Below, piece after piece: positions 34,493 to 43,240 of a stretch of DNA of 64,000 nucleotides. Source of the DNA: Oscillospiraceae bacterium (GTDB lineage: Bacteria; Bacillota; Clostridia; Oscillospirales; Ruminococcaceae); contig JALEHK010000039.1 in the NCBI GenBank assembly GCA_022770625.1, positions 16,771 to 80,770 of the forward strand, given 5' to 3'. Under the pieces are notes generated by a model. The model saw only the letters and a list, made by a program, of their open reading frames with translations. It was not told the origin of the DNA and ran no database searches. Made by a program: the position numbers and the translations under genes. The first letter of the stretch is position 1. Each line of letters starts with the position of its first letter.

Positions 34493-34912
34493 TCAGATCC
34501 GCACGGTCATATAAACGGTCGTACCGACTCCGACCGTCGATTCGATTTTCATCTCGTCGGTGTTTTTCTTCATATTCGGCAGCCCCATTCCCGCGCCGAA
34601 TCCAAGCGCCCGCACCTCATCCGCGGCGGTAGACCATCCGGCCTGCATCGCCTGTTCGATGTCGGGTATGCCTTTTCCCGTATCGCGCAGCACCATTTCG
34701 ATCCGGTCGGGCGTCATCTCAACGTCGATCTTTCCGCCGTCGGCGTGAATGACCATGTTGATCTCCCCTTCATAAAGCGCGATCGAAACCCGCCGGATGA
34801 CATCCGGCGAAACGCCCAGCGCACGGAGCTTTTTCTTTAAATTGGAGGATGCTTCACCCGCACGGGTGAAATCGCTCCCGTCTACGTCATATGTCCAATG
34901 AAGCGCACTCAT
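34493..34912 (-). CDS. RsbW/SpoIIAB-like ATP-binding (HATPase) protein
   Basis: 139 aa, a single GHKL ATPase domain: N-box RRVSIALYEGEINMVIHADG, G1 LRDTGKGIPDIEQAMQ, G2 GFGAGMGLPNMKKNTD. Such stand-alone domains act as anti-sigma or protein kinases. It overlaps the DRTGG gene before it by 26 nt and lies 37 nt before the sensory hydrogenase gene, so it is a likely output partner. Confidence 0.85.
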   Translation of the reverse strand: MSALHWTYDVDGSDFTRAGEASSNLKKKLRALGVSPDVIRRVSIALYEGEINMVIHADGGKIDVEMTPDRIEMVLRDTGKGIPDIEQAMQAGWSTAADEVRALGFGAGMGLPNMKKNTDEMKIESTVGVGTTVYMTVRI

Positions 34913-35258
34913 CCGCTTTTCCTCCCCGCAAGCCGCCTTCCCACAACAGCCCGCAGGCGGTGAACATCCGGTGGGCGGTCGAAAGCAGCACCATTCCGCG
35001 CCGCTGTGCCAGCGCGATCATGTCCTCATCCGGCTCTTTCCCCCGGACAAAAACGATACAGACCATATCCATCATATCGGCCGTGCGAACCGTCTGGATA
35101 TTAACCAGACCGGTCAGAAGTACGGCCTGATCTTTGACATAGGCCAGCACATCGCTCATCATATCCGAACCGCAGGCCTCATGCACCTCGGTTTCCAGAT
35201 TTTCTTCGCCGCAGATCAGCTTTGCATCCAAAAGCCGCATAACGTCGTTTACATTCAT
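34887..35258 (-). CDS. DRTGG-domain protein (first of the sensory run)
   Basis: 123 aa from the ATG at 35258 (GGGAGGG 7 nt upstream). One DRTGG domain: VHEACGSDMMSDVLAYVKDQ, LLTGLVNIQTVRTADMMD and CIVFVRGKEPDEDMIALA. Similar in fold to the 112-aa protein at 32795, so the run carries two DRTGG proteins. Probable ligand sensor; ligand unknown. Confidence 0.8.
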   Translation of the reverse strand: MNVNDVMRLLDAKLICGEENLETEVHEACGSDMMSDVLAYVKDQAVLLTGLVNIQTVRTADMMDMVCIVFVRGKEPDEDMIALAQRRGMVLLSTAHRMFTACGLLWEGGLRGGKADECASLDI

Positions 35259-35361
35259 CGCAGTCCCTCCCAAATCGATCATTTTGTTTTTACAGGTCGA
35301 AAAATATATGTCCGCGTATATATGGCTTCCTTTCACTAAAACGCGGATTTTTGATGTTTCT

Positions 35362-35390
35362 ATTATAGTGTATATTTTGGCAATATGCAA
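35362..35390 (-). promoter_or_regulatory. Sigma-A promoter of the sensory hydrogenase run
   Basis: TTGCAT (35385-35390), 17-bp spacer, TATAAT (35362-35367) on the minus strand, about 100 nt before the first ATG. Confidence 0.75.
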
Positions 35391-35485
35391 GACTGTCTGA
35401 TTTGTTAAAGAGATTTTTGTGATATTCTTCTAAAAAAAATCAAAAAGGTTGTATAGGAACAGCACTGGTATTTTGCAAAAAAAAA

Positions 35486-35494
35486 TGGTATACT
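35486..35494 (+). promoter_or_regulatory. Possible extended -10 promoter of the hnd operon
   Basis: TGG-TATACT on the plus strand, an extended -10 element without a good -35. A GCAT-GGT-ATGC dyad follows about 10 nt downstream. About 118 nt before the first ATG, so a leader would be present. Confidence 0.4.
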
Positions 35495-35611
35495 TAGTAA
35501 AAAGCATGGTATGCAATTCCCAAAAGGCATTGCACAAGGCTAACTGAAAAGGATTTTTTCTTCTTCAGTATTCCTTTAACGCATATATGTATCTCAAGGA
35601 GGTTTTCCCTT

Positions 35612-36115
35612 ATGGCTAACAAAAAAGCCGGTATCCTTTTTAAGGACACGCCGGAACAGAGCAAGCGGCTGCAAGCCGTCATCGCTGAGCGCAAGGATCA
35701 GCCCGGTGCGCTGATGCCAATCCTTCAGCAGGCTCAGGAAATCTACGGCTATCTTCCTATCGAGGTTCAGACCACGATCGCGCAGGCACTGGATATTCCG
35801 CTGGAAGAGGTCTACGGCGTTGTTACTTTCTACGCCCAGTTCTCCCTCTATCCCAAAGGACAGTACAAGATTTCTGTATGTCTCGGCACCGCCTGCTATG
35901 TCAAGGGCTCCGGCTCGATCTATGACAAGCTCCAGCAGCTTCTCGGCATCGGCGGCGGCGAATGTACGCCCGACGGAAAGTTCTCTCTGGATGCCTGCCG
36001 CTGTGTAGGCGCCTGCGGACTGGCTCCGGTCATGACCGTCAACGATGAAGTTTTCGGAAAACTGACAGCCGATGACGTTCAGGGTATTCTTGAAAAATTC
36101 GGATTTTCTGCTTAA
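35612..36115 (+). CDS. hndA: NADH-dependent [FeFe]-hydrogenase subunit A (NuoE-like)
   Basis: 167 aa thioredoxin-fold [2Fe-2S] protein. Four cluster Cys are visible: the pair in CLGTACYVKGS and the pair in CRCVGACGLAP. Preceded by the helical N-terminal domain typical of NuoE (PGALMPILQQAQEIYGYLP). Part of a soluble hydrogenase that reoxidises NAD(P)H, possibly with ferredoxin, to make H2. AAGGAGG lies 9 nt before the ATG. Confidence 0.93.
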   Translation: MANKKAGILFKDTPEQSKRLQAVIAERKDQPGALMPILQQAQEIYGYLPIEVQTTIAQALDIPLEEVYGVVTFYAQFSLYPKGQYKISVCLGTACYVKGSGSIYDKLQQLLGIGGGECTPDGKFSLDACRCVGACGLAPVMTVNDEVFGKLTADDVQGILEKFGFSA

Positions 36116-36185
36116 CAGTTCTATCAGGTTATAAACGCCCGATTCGTTACTTACATTTTATTATCCTGTAAAGAGAGGTGCGCCG

Positions 36186-36722
36186 ATGCAGGAGCTTTCT
36201 CTCAACGTTCTGGACATTGCCCAGAATTCTGTCCGGGCGGGTGCAAGCCTCGTTCGGATCACCCTTGATGAAGATAGAGAAAAGGAAACGCTTATGATTT
36301 CTGTTGCCGATGATGGCTGCGGAATGACCGAGGAACAGGTAAAAAGCGTGACCAATCCCTTTTTCACCACCCGCACTACCCGGAAGGTAGGGCTTGGGAT
36401 TCCTTTTTTTAAGATGGCGGCAGAAGCGACCGGCGGAAGCCTGACCATCCATTCGACCCCCGGAAAAGGCACCGAGACCCGCGCCTTTTTCCATACCGGG
36501 CATATCGATATGCTCCCGGTCGGAAATATGGCGGAAACAGTCGAGATGCTGATCACGATGAATCCGGATATGGACTTTTTATATGTCCATTCGGTCGGAA
36601 ACGAGCAATTTACGCTGGACACAAGAGAAATCAAAGCGGTTCTCGAGGATGTCCCGATCAATTCTCCCGAAGTCGCGTCTTTCATTAAAGAGACGCTTGC
36701 AGAAGGAGAAGCGGCTTTGTAA
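36186..36722 (+). CDS. HATPase-domain protein inside the hydrogenase operon
   Basis: 178 aa. GHKL ATPase motifs: N-box LSLNVLDIAQNSVRAGA, G1 VADDGCGMTEEQV, F-box TNPFFTTRTTRKVGLGIPF, G2 GKGTETRAFF. No sensor or dimerisation domain, and a C-terminal ~60 residues without recognised fold. Sits between hndA and hndB with 70- and 26-nt gaps and AGAGAGG before its ATG. Similar genes occur in other clostridial hnd operons; role unknown, possibly a kinase or chaperone-like ATPase. Confidence 0.85.
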   Translation: MQELSLNVLDIAQNSVRAGASLVRITLDEDREKETLMISVADDGCGMTEEQVKSVTNPFFTTRTTRKVGLGIPFFKMAAEATGGSLTIHSTPGKGTETRAFFHTGHIDMLPVGNMAETVEMLITMNPDMDFLYVHSVGNEQFTLDTREIKAVLEDVPINSPEVASFIKETLAEGEAAL

Positions 36723-36748
36723 AGCCAAATGAAAGGATTGATTGTTTT

Positions 36749-37129
36749 ATGAAGAGCCTGGAAGAACTCAAAGCGATCCGGGATCGTGCACGGGTAAGCG
36801 TTCACCTGCGCAAGGAAAACTCTCCCGACAGCATCCGCGTAGTCGTTGGTATGGCTACCTGCGGCATTGCAGCCGGAGCAAGACCTGTTCTTGCGGCGTT
36901 TACCGAAGAAGTCAATAAACGCGGCCTCCAGAATGTTATGGTCACCCAGACCGGCTGCATCGGCCTTTGCCAGTATGAACCGATCGTTGAAGTCTATCAG
37001 CCCGACGGCAAGGTTACGACCTACGTTAAGATGACTCCCGATAAGGTCGGACGGATCGTTACCGAGCATCTTGTCAACGGCAGCGTAGTCGATGAATACA
37101 CCATCGGCAGTATCGGCAATCTGAAATAA
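36749..37129 (+). CDS. hndB: Hydrogenase subunit B, [2Fe-2S] ferredoxin domain
   Basis: 126 aa thioredoxin-like ferredoxin. Cys pairs: GMATCGIAAGARPV and QTGCIGLCQYEPIVEV. The family forms an electron-transfer subunit of NADP(H)- or NADH-linked hydrogenases. Only 12 nt from hndC. Confidence 0.92.
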   Translation: MKSLEELKAIRDRARVSVHLRKENSPDSIRVVVGMATCGIAAGARPVLAAFTEEVNKRGLQNVMVTQTGCIGLCQYEPIVEVYQPDGKVTTYVKMTPDKVGRIVTEHLVNGSVVDEYTIGSIGNLK

Positions 37130-37141
37130 GGAGGCAGCTTC

Positions 37142-38932
37142 ATGTATCGTTCTCATGTTCTGGTCTGCGGAGGCACCGGATGCAGTTCCTCTAACAGCCA
37201 GCAAATCATCGACGCGCTCGAAACCGAAATCGCGGCAAAGGGTCTGTCCGAGGAAGTTAAAGTCGTTAAGACCGGATGTTTCGGTCTGTGCGCCCTCGGC
37301 CCCATCATGATCGTTTATCCGGAAGGTTCTTTCTACTCGGAAGTCAAGCCCTCCGACGTTCCCGAAATCGTTGAGGAGCATCTGCTCAAAGGCCGTATCG
37401 TCAAACGTCTCCTCTATAAAGAAACCGTTCAGGAAGACAATACCGTCAAATCTCTTAATGAAACCAACTTCTACGCCAAGCAGCATCGTGTCGCGCTCAG
37501 AAACTGCGGCGTTATCAACCCCGAAAATATCGATGAATATATCGCAGTGGACGGCTATGCTGCACTGGGCAAGGTTCTGACCGAAATGACCCCTCAGCAG
37601 GTTATTGACGTGATCCTCGCATCCGGTTTACGCGGACGCGGCGGCGCAGGCTTCCCCACCGGAAGAAAGTGGAGCTTTGCGGCTGCAAACCAGGCCGATC
37701 AGAAATATGTCTGCTGCAACGCCGACGAAGGCGACCCCGGCGCATTCATGGATCGCTCGGTTCTCGAAGGCGACCCCCACGTTGTTCTGGAAGCTATGAC
37801 GATTGCCGGTTACGCAATCGGCGCAACTCAGGGCTATATCTACGTCCGCGCAGAATACCCGATCGCCGTTCATCGTCTTCAGATCGCCATCAAACAGGCG
37901 CGTGAATACGGTCTGCTGGGCAAAAATATCTTCGGCACCGATTTCAGCTTTGACATCGACCTTCGTCTCGGCGCCGGCGCATTCGTCTGCGGCGAGGAAA
38001 CCGCACTGATGACCTCAATCGAAGGCCACCGCGGCGAGCCCAGACCCCGTCCTCCTTTCCCCGCTGTCAAAGGTCTGTTCCAGAAACCGACCATCCTCAA
38101 TAACGTAGAAACCTACGCAAACGTTCCTCAGATCATCCTCAAGGGCGCCGAATGGTTCTCTTCGATGGGTACCGAGAAGAGCAAAGGCACTAAGGTGTTC
38201 GCACTCGGCGGCAAGATCAACAACACCGGTCTGGTCGAAGTCCCGATGGGCACGACCCTGCGCGAAATCGTCGAAGAGATCGGCGGCGGTATCCCCAACG
38301 GCAAGAAGTTCAAAGCAGCTCAGACCGGCGGTCCTTCCGGCGGATGTATCCCCGCTCAGTATCTCGATATCCCGATCGACTACGATAACCTTATCTCTAT
38401 CGGTTCGATGATGGGTTCGGGCGGTCTGATCGTCATGGACGAAGACACCTGTATGGTCGATATCGCCAAGTTCTTCCTCGAGTTCACGGTCGATGAGTCC
38501 TGCGGCAAGTGCACCCCCTGCCGTGTCGGTACCAAGCGCCTGTATGAGATCCTCGACAAGATCACCCGCGGCGAAGCGACGATGGAAGATCTCGACAAGC
38601 TCGAAGAGCTCTGCTACTACATCAAGAACAACTCGCTGTGCGGCCTCGGCCAGACGGCTCCCAACCCGATCCTTTCCACCCTTCGTTACTTCAGAGACGA
38701 GTATGTCGCTCACATCAAGGACAAGACCTGCCCTGCCGGCGTCTGCAAGCACCTGATGAAGTACACAATCGATCCTGATAAGTGCAAAGGCTGTACTCTG
38801 TGTGCGCGCAACTGCCCGGTCGGCGCAATCAGCGGCACTGTCAAACAGCCCCATGTCATCGACTCCGCCAAGTGCATCAAGTGCGGCGCCTGCATGGAAA
38901 AATGCCGTTTCGGCGCAATCAGCAGAAAGTAA
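37142..38932 (+). CDS. hndC: Hydrogenase subunit C, NuoF-like NADH/FMN subunit
   Basis: 596 aa. N-terminal [2Fe-2S] ferredoxin domain (CGGTGCSSSNS and KTGCFGLCALGP), central NuoF part with the FMN loop RGRGGAGFPTGRKW and the NADH stretch EGDPGAFMDRSVLEGDPH, SLBB region, the N3-type cluster ESCGKCTPCRVGTKR, and a C-terminal two-[4Fe-4S] ferredoxin domain (CKGCTLCARNCPVGA and CIKCGACMEKCRFGA). It takes electrons from NAD(P)H and is a candidate for flavin-based bifurcation with HndD. AGGAGG before the ATG. Confidence 0.95.
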   Translation: MYRSHVLVCGGTGCSSSNSQQIIDALETEIAAKGLSEEVKVVKTGCFGLCALGPIMIVYPEGSFYSEVKPSDVPEIVEEHLLKGRIVKRLLYKETVQEDNTVKSLNETNFYAKQHRVALRNCGVINPENIDEYIAVDGYAALGKVLTEMTPQQVIDVILASGLRGRGGAGFPTGRKWSFAAANQADQKYVCCNADEGDPGAFMDRSVLEGDPHVVLEAMTIAGYAIGATQGYIYVRAEYPIAVHRLQIAIKQAREYGLLGKNIFGTDFSFDIDLRLGAGAFVCGEETALMTSIEGHRGEPRPRPPFPAVKGLFQKPTILNNVETYANVPQIILKGAEWFSSMGTEKSKGTKVFALGGKINNTGLVEVPMGTTLREIVEEIGGGIPNGKKFKAAQTGGPSGGCIPAQYLDIPIDYDNLISIGSMMGSGGLIVMDEDTCMVDIAKFFLEFTVDESCGKCTPCRVGTKRLYEILDKITRGEATMEDLDKLEELCYYIKNNSLCGLGQTAPNPILSTLRYFRDEYVAHIKDKTCPAGVCKHLMKYTIDPDKCKGCTLCARNCPVGAISGTVKQPHVIDSAKCIKCGACMEKCRFGAISRK

Positions 38933-39020
38933 AGCTGCGTAAACAAGCGATAAGGATCACTTTTTATGGTACGGGAATCCATTTTCCCGCCTAATCCGGA
39001 GTCAGAAAGGGATATCTGAG

Positions 39021-40763
39021 ATGATCAATTTGAAAATTAACAACATCCCGGTCTCTGTCGAGCCAGGCACAACCATTCTGGAAGCCGCCAGACAGCTCGG
39101 GATCAATATTCCTACCCTTTGTTACTTAAAGGACATCAACGAGATCGGTGCCTGCCGTATCTGCACCGTTGAAGTCAAGAACGCCAAGGGTCTTCTTCCT
39201 GCCTGTGTTTACCCCGTAAACGAAGGCATGGAAGTTTTCACCAACACCAAAAAAGTCCTCGACGCCCGTAAGAAAAACCTGGAGCTTCTTCTCTCGGTTC
39301 ACCACAAGGAATGTCTTTCCTGCCCCAGAAGCGGCAGCTGCGAATTCCAGAAGCTGTGCAACGACTACGGCATTTCGGACGAGCACGTTTATGAAGGCGA
39401 GAAAAACAAATACGAGATCGATGATACCGCTGCGCATATGATCCGCGACAACTCCAAGTGCGTTCTCTGCCGCAGATGTGTCGCTGTCTGCCGCAAGTAT
39501 CAGGACTGCGGCGTTATCGGCCCGATCGACCGCGGCTTTAAGACGCATATCGGCTCGGCGTTTGAAAGAGATCTGGGCGAAGTCGCCTGTGTCTCCTGCG
39601 GTCAGTGCATCGCTGCCTGCCCGACCGGCGCTCTCCAGGAAAAGGATATGACCGATGAAGTATGGGCGGCTCTGTCCGATCCCGAAAAGACAGTCATCGT
39701 TGAGACCGCTCCCGCTGTCCGCGTTGGTCTCGGCGAATCCTTTGGTCTGCCGATGGGCACGAATGTTGAAGGCAAGATGGTCGCGGCTCTCCGCAGAATC
39801 GGCTTTGCAAAGGTATTCGACACCGTTTTCGGTGCCGACCTTACCATTATGGAAGAAGCCAACGAGCTGGTTGAACGGATCAAGAACGGCGGTACGCTGC
39901 CGATGATCACCTCCTGCAGCCCCGGCTGGGTCAAGTATTGTGAGCATTACTTCCCCGATTTTATCCCCAACCTCTCGACCTGCAAATCACCCCAGCAGAT
40001 GTTCGGCGCAGTCGCCAAGACCTGGTACGCCGAAAAGATGGGCATCGACCCCAAGAACCTCGTTGTCGTTTCGATCATGCCCTGCACCGCGAAGAAATTC
40101 GAAATCGGCCGTGACGATCAGGCAGCCGCAGGCGTTCCTGACGTCGATATTGCACTGACCACGAGAGAACTGGCGAAGATGATCAAGGCTTCCGGTCTTG
40201 ATTTCAATCTCCTGCCCGACGAAGAGTTCGATAAGCCTCTGGGTCTGGGCGCAGGCGCAGGCGTTATCTTTGGCGCAACCGGCGGCGTTATGGAAGCGGC
40301 GCTGAGAACGGCGAACGACTGGCTGACCGGCACCGACACTCCTGCTGAGAAGATGGACTTCTCGGCGGTACGCGGTACCGAAGGCATCAAGGAAGCGACC
40401 TATACCGTCGGCGGCGTTACCCTGAAGGTTGCGATCTGCTCCGGTCTGGCAAACGCCAAGAAGCTCCTTACCGCGATCAGAAACGGTGAAGCCGATTACC
40501 AGTTCATCGAAATCATGGCTTGCCCCGGCGGCTGTGTCAACGGCGGCGGACAGCCTTTTGTTCCCGCATCGGTCAAGAACTTTGTGGACGTTCGTGCGGT
40601 TCGTGCAAAGGGCCTCTACTCTGAGGACGAAGCTATGACACTGCGGAAATCTCATCAGAATCCCGATGTTCAGCAGCTGTACACCGAGTTCCTCGGCCAG
40701 CCCGGCAGCGAAAAAGCACATCATATCCTGCACACTTCTTATGTTGCAAGAAAGCGTTATTAA
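39021..40763 (+). CDS. hndD: [FeFe]-hydrogenase catalytic subunit HndD
   Basis: 580 aa. N-terminal [2Fe-2S] domain (CYLKDINEIGACRICTVEV), a His-ligated [4Fe-4S] site (HHKECLSCPRSGSCEFQ), two [4Fe-4S] clusters (CVLCRRCVAVCRKYQDCG, CVSCGQCIAACPTGA), then the H-cluster domain: ITSCSPGWVKYCE, MPCTAKKFEIGR and MACPGGCVNGGGQP. The first block reads TSCSP where TSCCP is most common. C-terminal small-subunit region fused. Evolves H2. Maturases HydE, F and G are not in this window. A terminator follows at once. Confidence 0.96.
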   Translation: MINLKINNIPVSVEPGTTILEAARQLGINIPTLCYLKDINEIGACRICTVEVKNAKGLLPACVYPVNEGMEVFTNTKKVLDARKKNLELLLSVHHKECLSCPRSGSCEFQKLCNDYGISDEHVYEGEKNKYEIDDTAAHMIRDNSKCVLCRRCVAVCRKYQDCGVIGPIDRGFKTHIGSAFERDLGEVACVSCGQCIAACPTGALQEKDMTDEVWAALSDPEKTVIVETAPAVRVGLGESFGLPMGTNVEGKMVAALRRIGFAKVFDTVFGADLTIMEEANELVERIKNGGTLPMITSCSPGWVKYCEHYFPDFIPNLSTCKSPQQMFGAVAKTWYAEKMGIDPKNLVVVSIMPCTAKKFEIGRDDQAAAGVPDVDIALTTRELAKMIKASGLDFNLLPDEEFDKPLGLGAGAGVIFGATGGVMEAALRTANDWLTGTDTPAEKMDFSAVRGTEGIKEATYTVGGVTLKVAICSGLANAKKLLTAIRNGEADYQFIEIMACPGGCVNGGGQPFVPASVKNFVDVRAVRAKGLYSEDEAMTLRKSHQNPDVQQLYTEFLGQPGSEKAHHILHTSYVARKRY

Positions 40764-40774
40764 TTGATACGCTC

Positions 40775-40815
40775 AACGGAAGAAGAATCTGAAAAACGGA
40801 TTCTTCTTCCGTTTT
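40775..40815 (+). terminator. Terminator of the hnd operon
   Basis: AACGGAAGAAGAATC pairs with GATTCTTCTTCCGTT, a perfect 15-bp stem with a short loop, then TTTTCTTTTTC. Confidence 0.9.
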
Positions 40816-40841
40816 TTCTTTTTCAAAAGTTTATTTTCCCC

Positions 40842-40870
40842 TTGACAATTCAAAAATCGTGCGATATAAT
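40842..40870 (+). promoter_or_regulatory. Consensus sigma-A promoter of the MarR gene
   Basis: TTGACA, 17-bp spacer, TATAAT: both hexamers match consensus exactly. An operator-like repeat covers the start site directly downstream. Confidence 0.9.
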
Positions 40871-40879
40871 AAACTCAAG

Positions 40880-40899
40880 TTAGCTAATTCGGATAGCTA
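40880..40899 (+). promoter_or_regulatory. MarR operator 1: TAGCTA-N7-TAGCTA
   Basis: Two TAGCTA hexamers (40881-40886, 40894-40899) separated by 7 bp, just downstream of the -10 of the MarR gene, so binding would block the start site. The same arrangement recurs before the exporter genes. Confidence 0.7.
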
Positions 40900-40932
40900 T
40901 TCTGGAAAGATATTAGGAAAGGAGGTCTCCTA

Positions 40933-41355
40933 TTGGATTACGACAAAATGGCCGATGAACTGCTGACGCTTGCCGCCAAATACCGTGCCAACGATCTTAA
41001 CCGTCACATTAACGATGCCATTCACGGCGAACACATGATTCTGGGTCTTGTCTATCACAGCGAAGGAATCGCACCCGGTGAGCTTGCGGTAAAAATGAAT
41101 GCATCAACTGCATACATTGCCAAACTTCTCCGCAATATGGAAGAAAAAGGACTCCTGATCCGAACAACCGATCCTTCCGACCGGAGAAGAACGCTGATTA
41201 CACTGACTGAAAAAGGCAGAGAAAAAAGCAAACAGGATATATCCTTTATTCATAACAGAGTAAAGGAAATGCTTGAATATCTCGGAGAAGAAGACGCAGA
41301 AAATTTTATCCGAATTCTCCGTAAATTTTCCAAATTGGACTGTGAACAGCATTAA
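40933..41355 (+). CDS. MarR family transcriptional regulator
   Basis: 140 aa winged-helix regulator: LTLAAKYRANDLNRHI dimer helix, recognition region ELAVKMNASTAYIAKLLRNM, wing TDPSDRRRTLITLTEKG. TTG start with AAAGGAGG upstream; the next in-frame ATG (40948) has no site. It sits before two ABC-exporter genes and between two copies of one operator-like repeat, so autorepression and control of the exporter are likely. The inducer is unknown. Confidence 0.9.
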   Translation: MDYDKMADELLTLAAKYRANDLNRHINDAIHGEHMILGLVYHSEGIAPGELAVKMNASTAYIAKLLRNMEEKGLLIRTTDPSDRRRTLITLTEKGREKSKQDISFIHNRVKEMLEYLGEEDAENFIRILRKFSKLDCEQH

Positions 41356-41389
41356 GCGGCAGCAGCCTTTACCGGCCAGCCGCTTTTTC
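41354..41389 (+). terminator. Weak terminator between the MarR gene and the exporter
   Basis: AAGCGGC pairs with GCCGCTT, then TTTCA. It begins at the MarR stop codon and suggests the exporter has its own start. Confidence 0.5.
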
Positions 41390-41398
41390 AAGAATAAA

Positions 41399-41417
41399 TA
41401 GCTAACCCTTTTAGCTA
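41399..41417 (+). promoter_or_regulatory. MarR operator 2: TAGCTA-N7-TAGCTA
   Basis: TAGCTA at 41399-41404 and 41412-41417 with the same 7-bp gap as operator 1, about 60 bp before the exporter start. I see no good promoter hexamers around it, so how it acts is open. Confidence 0.7.
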
Positions 41418-41476
41418 AATTAGTTCATAAAATTCACGGGTTGGAAATAAAATCCAGACAGAAAGGAATCACAAAG

Positions 41477-43240
41477 ATGACAAAACTTTTTCGCTATCTG
41501 AAAAAGCGGGAGTGGGCAATGGCTGCCGTATCTCTCGTTTTTATCGTTGCGCAGATCTGGCTCGACCTTCGGCTTCCCGAATACATGAGCGAGATCACCA
41601 TACTCGTACAAACCGAAGGAAGCGTCATGTCGGACATTCTCTCGGCGGGCGGAAAGATGCTTGTATGTGCACTGGCCAGTATGCTGCTGGCGATCGCAAC
41701 CGGCTTTTTCTCGGCCATAATCGCCGCTTCGATCAGCCGGACGCTTCAGGATAAGCTTTACCACAAAGTCCTCTCCTTTTCGAGCGAAGAGGTCGGACGC
41801 TTCTCGACCGCCAGCCTGATCACCCGCACCACCAACGATGTCTCCCAGATCCAGATGGTCTTTGCGATGGGACTTCAGCTGATTATCAAAGCGCCGATCA
41901 CCGCTGTCATGGCGATCATGAAGATTCAGAACAAAGGAAACTGGCAGTGGACGGCCTTAACCGCCGGAGCAGTCGTGATCCTCCTTTGCGTCGTTCTCTT
42001 TCTCGTTCTTTTCGCCCTTCCGCGGTTTAAGAAGATGCAGCGGCTGACCGATAACTTAAACCGGATCACCCGCGAAAATCTGACCGGTCTGCGGGTCGTC
42101 CGTGCTTACAACGCAGAAAAATATCAGGAATCGAAATTTACCGATGCCAATAACGAACTGACCCGGAACAACCTTTCCGCCAACCGCGCGCTCGCGATCA
42201 TGAGTCCGCTGATGAGTCTGGTCATGAACGGGATCTCTCTTGGCATCTACTGGATCGGTGCCTATCTGATCGATGCGGCCGGAATGCAGGATAAACTCAC
42301 CATCTTCTCGAACATGGTCGTCTTTTCGTCCTATTCGATGCAGGTCATCATGTCGTTTATGATGCTCGCGGTCATCTTTGTCATGCTTCCCCGCGCACAG
42401 GTCGCGGCCGGACGTATCCTTGAGGTTCTGAACACTGAACCGACTCAGAAAAACGGCAGTGTTACGACTTCTGATGAGCAGAAAAAGGGCGAGATCGTTT
42501 TCGACCATGTTTCCTTCCGCTACCCCGGCGGAGAGGAAAACGTCCTTTCGGATATCAGCTTTACCGCACACGCCGGCGAAACGGTCGCCTTTATCGGCGC
42601 GACCGGCTCCGGAAAAACCACCCTTGTCAATCTGATCCCCCGGCTCTATGACGCGACCGAAGGAAAAGTTCTGGTCGATGGGGTCGATGTCAAAGATTAC
42701 GATATGCACGCTCTCCGAAATAAGCTGGGATATGTTTCCCAGAAAGCGACCCTCTTCGCCGGAAACATCAAAGGAAATATCACCCTCGGCGACAACGGAA
42801 AAACCGATCCGGATCAGGCCGCGATTCAAAAAGCGCTTGATATTGCACAGGCTTCGGAATTTATCGATAATCTCCCCGACGGAACGTCTTCCGATGTGAC
42901 GCAGGGCGGCACAAACTTCTCCGGCGGACAGAAACAGCGGCTCTCCATTGCCCGCGCTGTCGCGAGAGATCCGGAAATCTATATCTTCGACGATTCCTTC
43001 TCAGCGCTCGACTATAAAACCGACCGTGCGCTCCGCACCCGCCTGAAGAAGGAAGCGTCCGGCACAACCACGCTGATCGTTGCCCAGCGGATCGGCACCA
43101 TCATGGATGCCGACCGGATCGTTGTTCTGGATGACGGAAAGGCAGTCGGAATCGGAACCCACGCACAGCTGCTTAACAGCTGCCCCGTATACCGGCAGAT
43201 CGCCGAATCTCAGCTTTCAAAGGAGGAACTGGCACGATGA
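41477..43240 (+). CDS. ABC exporter half, degenerate-site subunit
   Basis: 587 aa: six membrane helices (about residues 10-310) and one ATPase domain. Walker A GATGSGKTTLVNL, signature FSGGQKQRLSIARA. Walker B ends IYIFDDS, with Asp instead of the catalytic Glu, and the switch His is Gln (LIVAQRIGTI). These changes are typical of the non-catalytic partner in heterodimeric exporters such as BmrC/D or TM287/288. Start at the ATG 41477 after AAAGGA. Its last bases overlap the next gene (ATGA). Probably exports drugs or lipids. Confidence 0.9.
   Translation: MTKLFRYLKKREWAMAAVSLVFIVAQIWLDLRLPEYMSEITILVQTEGSVMSDILSAGGKMLVCALASMLLAIATGFFSAIIAASISRTLQDKLYHKVLSFSSEEVGRFSTASLITRTTNDVSQIQMVFAMGLQLIIKAPITAVMAIMKIQNKGNWQWTALTAGAVVILLCVVLFLVLFALPRFKKMQRLTDNLNRITRENLTGLRVVRAYNAEKYQESKFTDANNELTRNNLSANRALAIMSPLMSLVMNGISLGIYWIGAYLIDAAGMQDKLTIFSNMVVFSSYSMQVIMSFMMLAVIFVMLPRAQVAAGRILEVLNTEPTQKNGSVTTSDEQKKGEIVFDHVSFRYPGGEENVLSDISFTAHAGETVAFIGATGSGKTTLVNLIPRLYDATEGKVLVDGVDVKDYDMHALRNKLGYVSQKATLFAGNIKGNITLGDNGKTDPDQAAIQKALDIAQASEFIDNLPDGTSSDVTQGGTNFSGGQKQRLSIARAVARDPEIYIFDDSFSALDYKTDRALRTRLKKEASGTTTLIVAQRIGTIMDADRIVVLDDGKAVGIGTHAQLLNSCPVYRQIAESQLSKEELAR

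Noticed and set aside
35391..35611. Rex operator before the hydrogenase operon
   Set aside because: Only single half-site-like words (TTGTTAA, TTTGTGA) occur; no properly spaced inverted pair.
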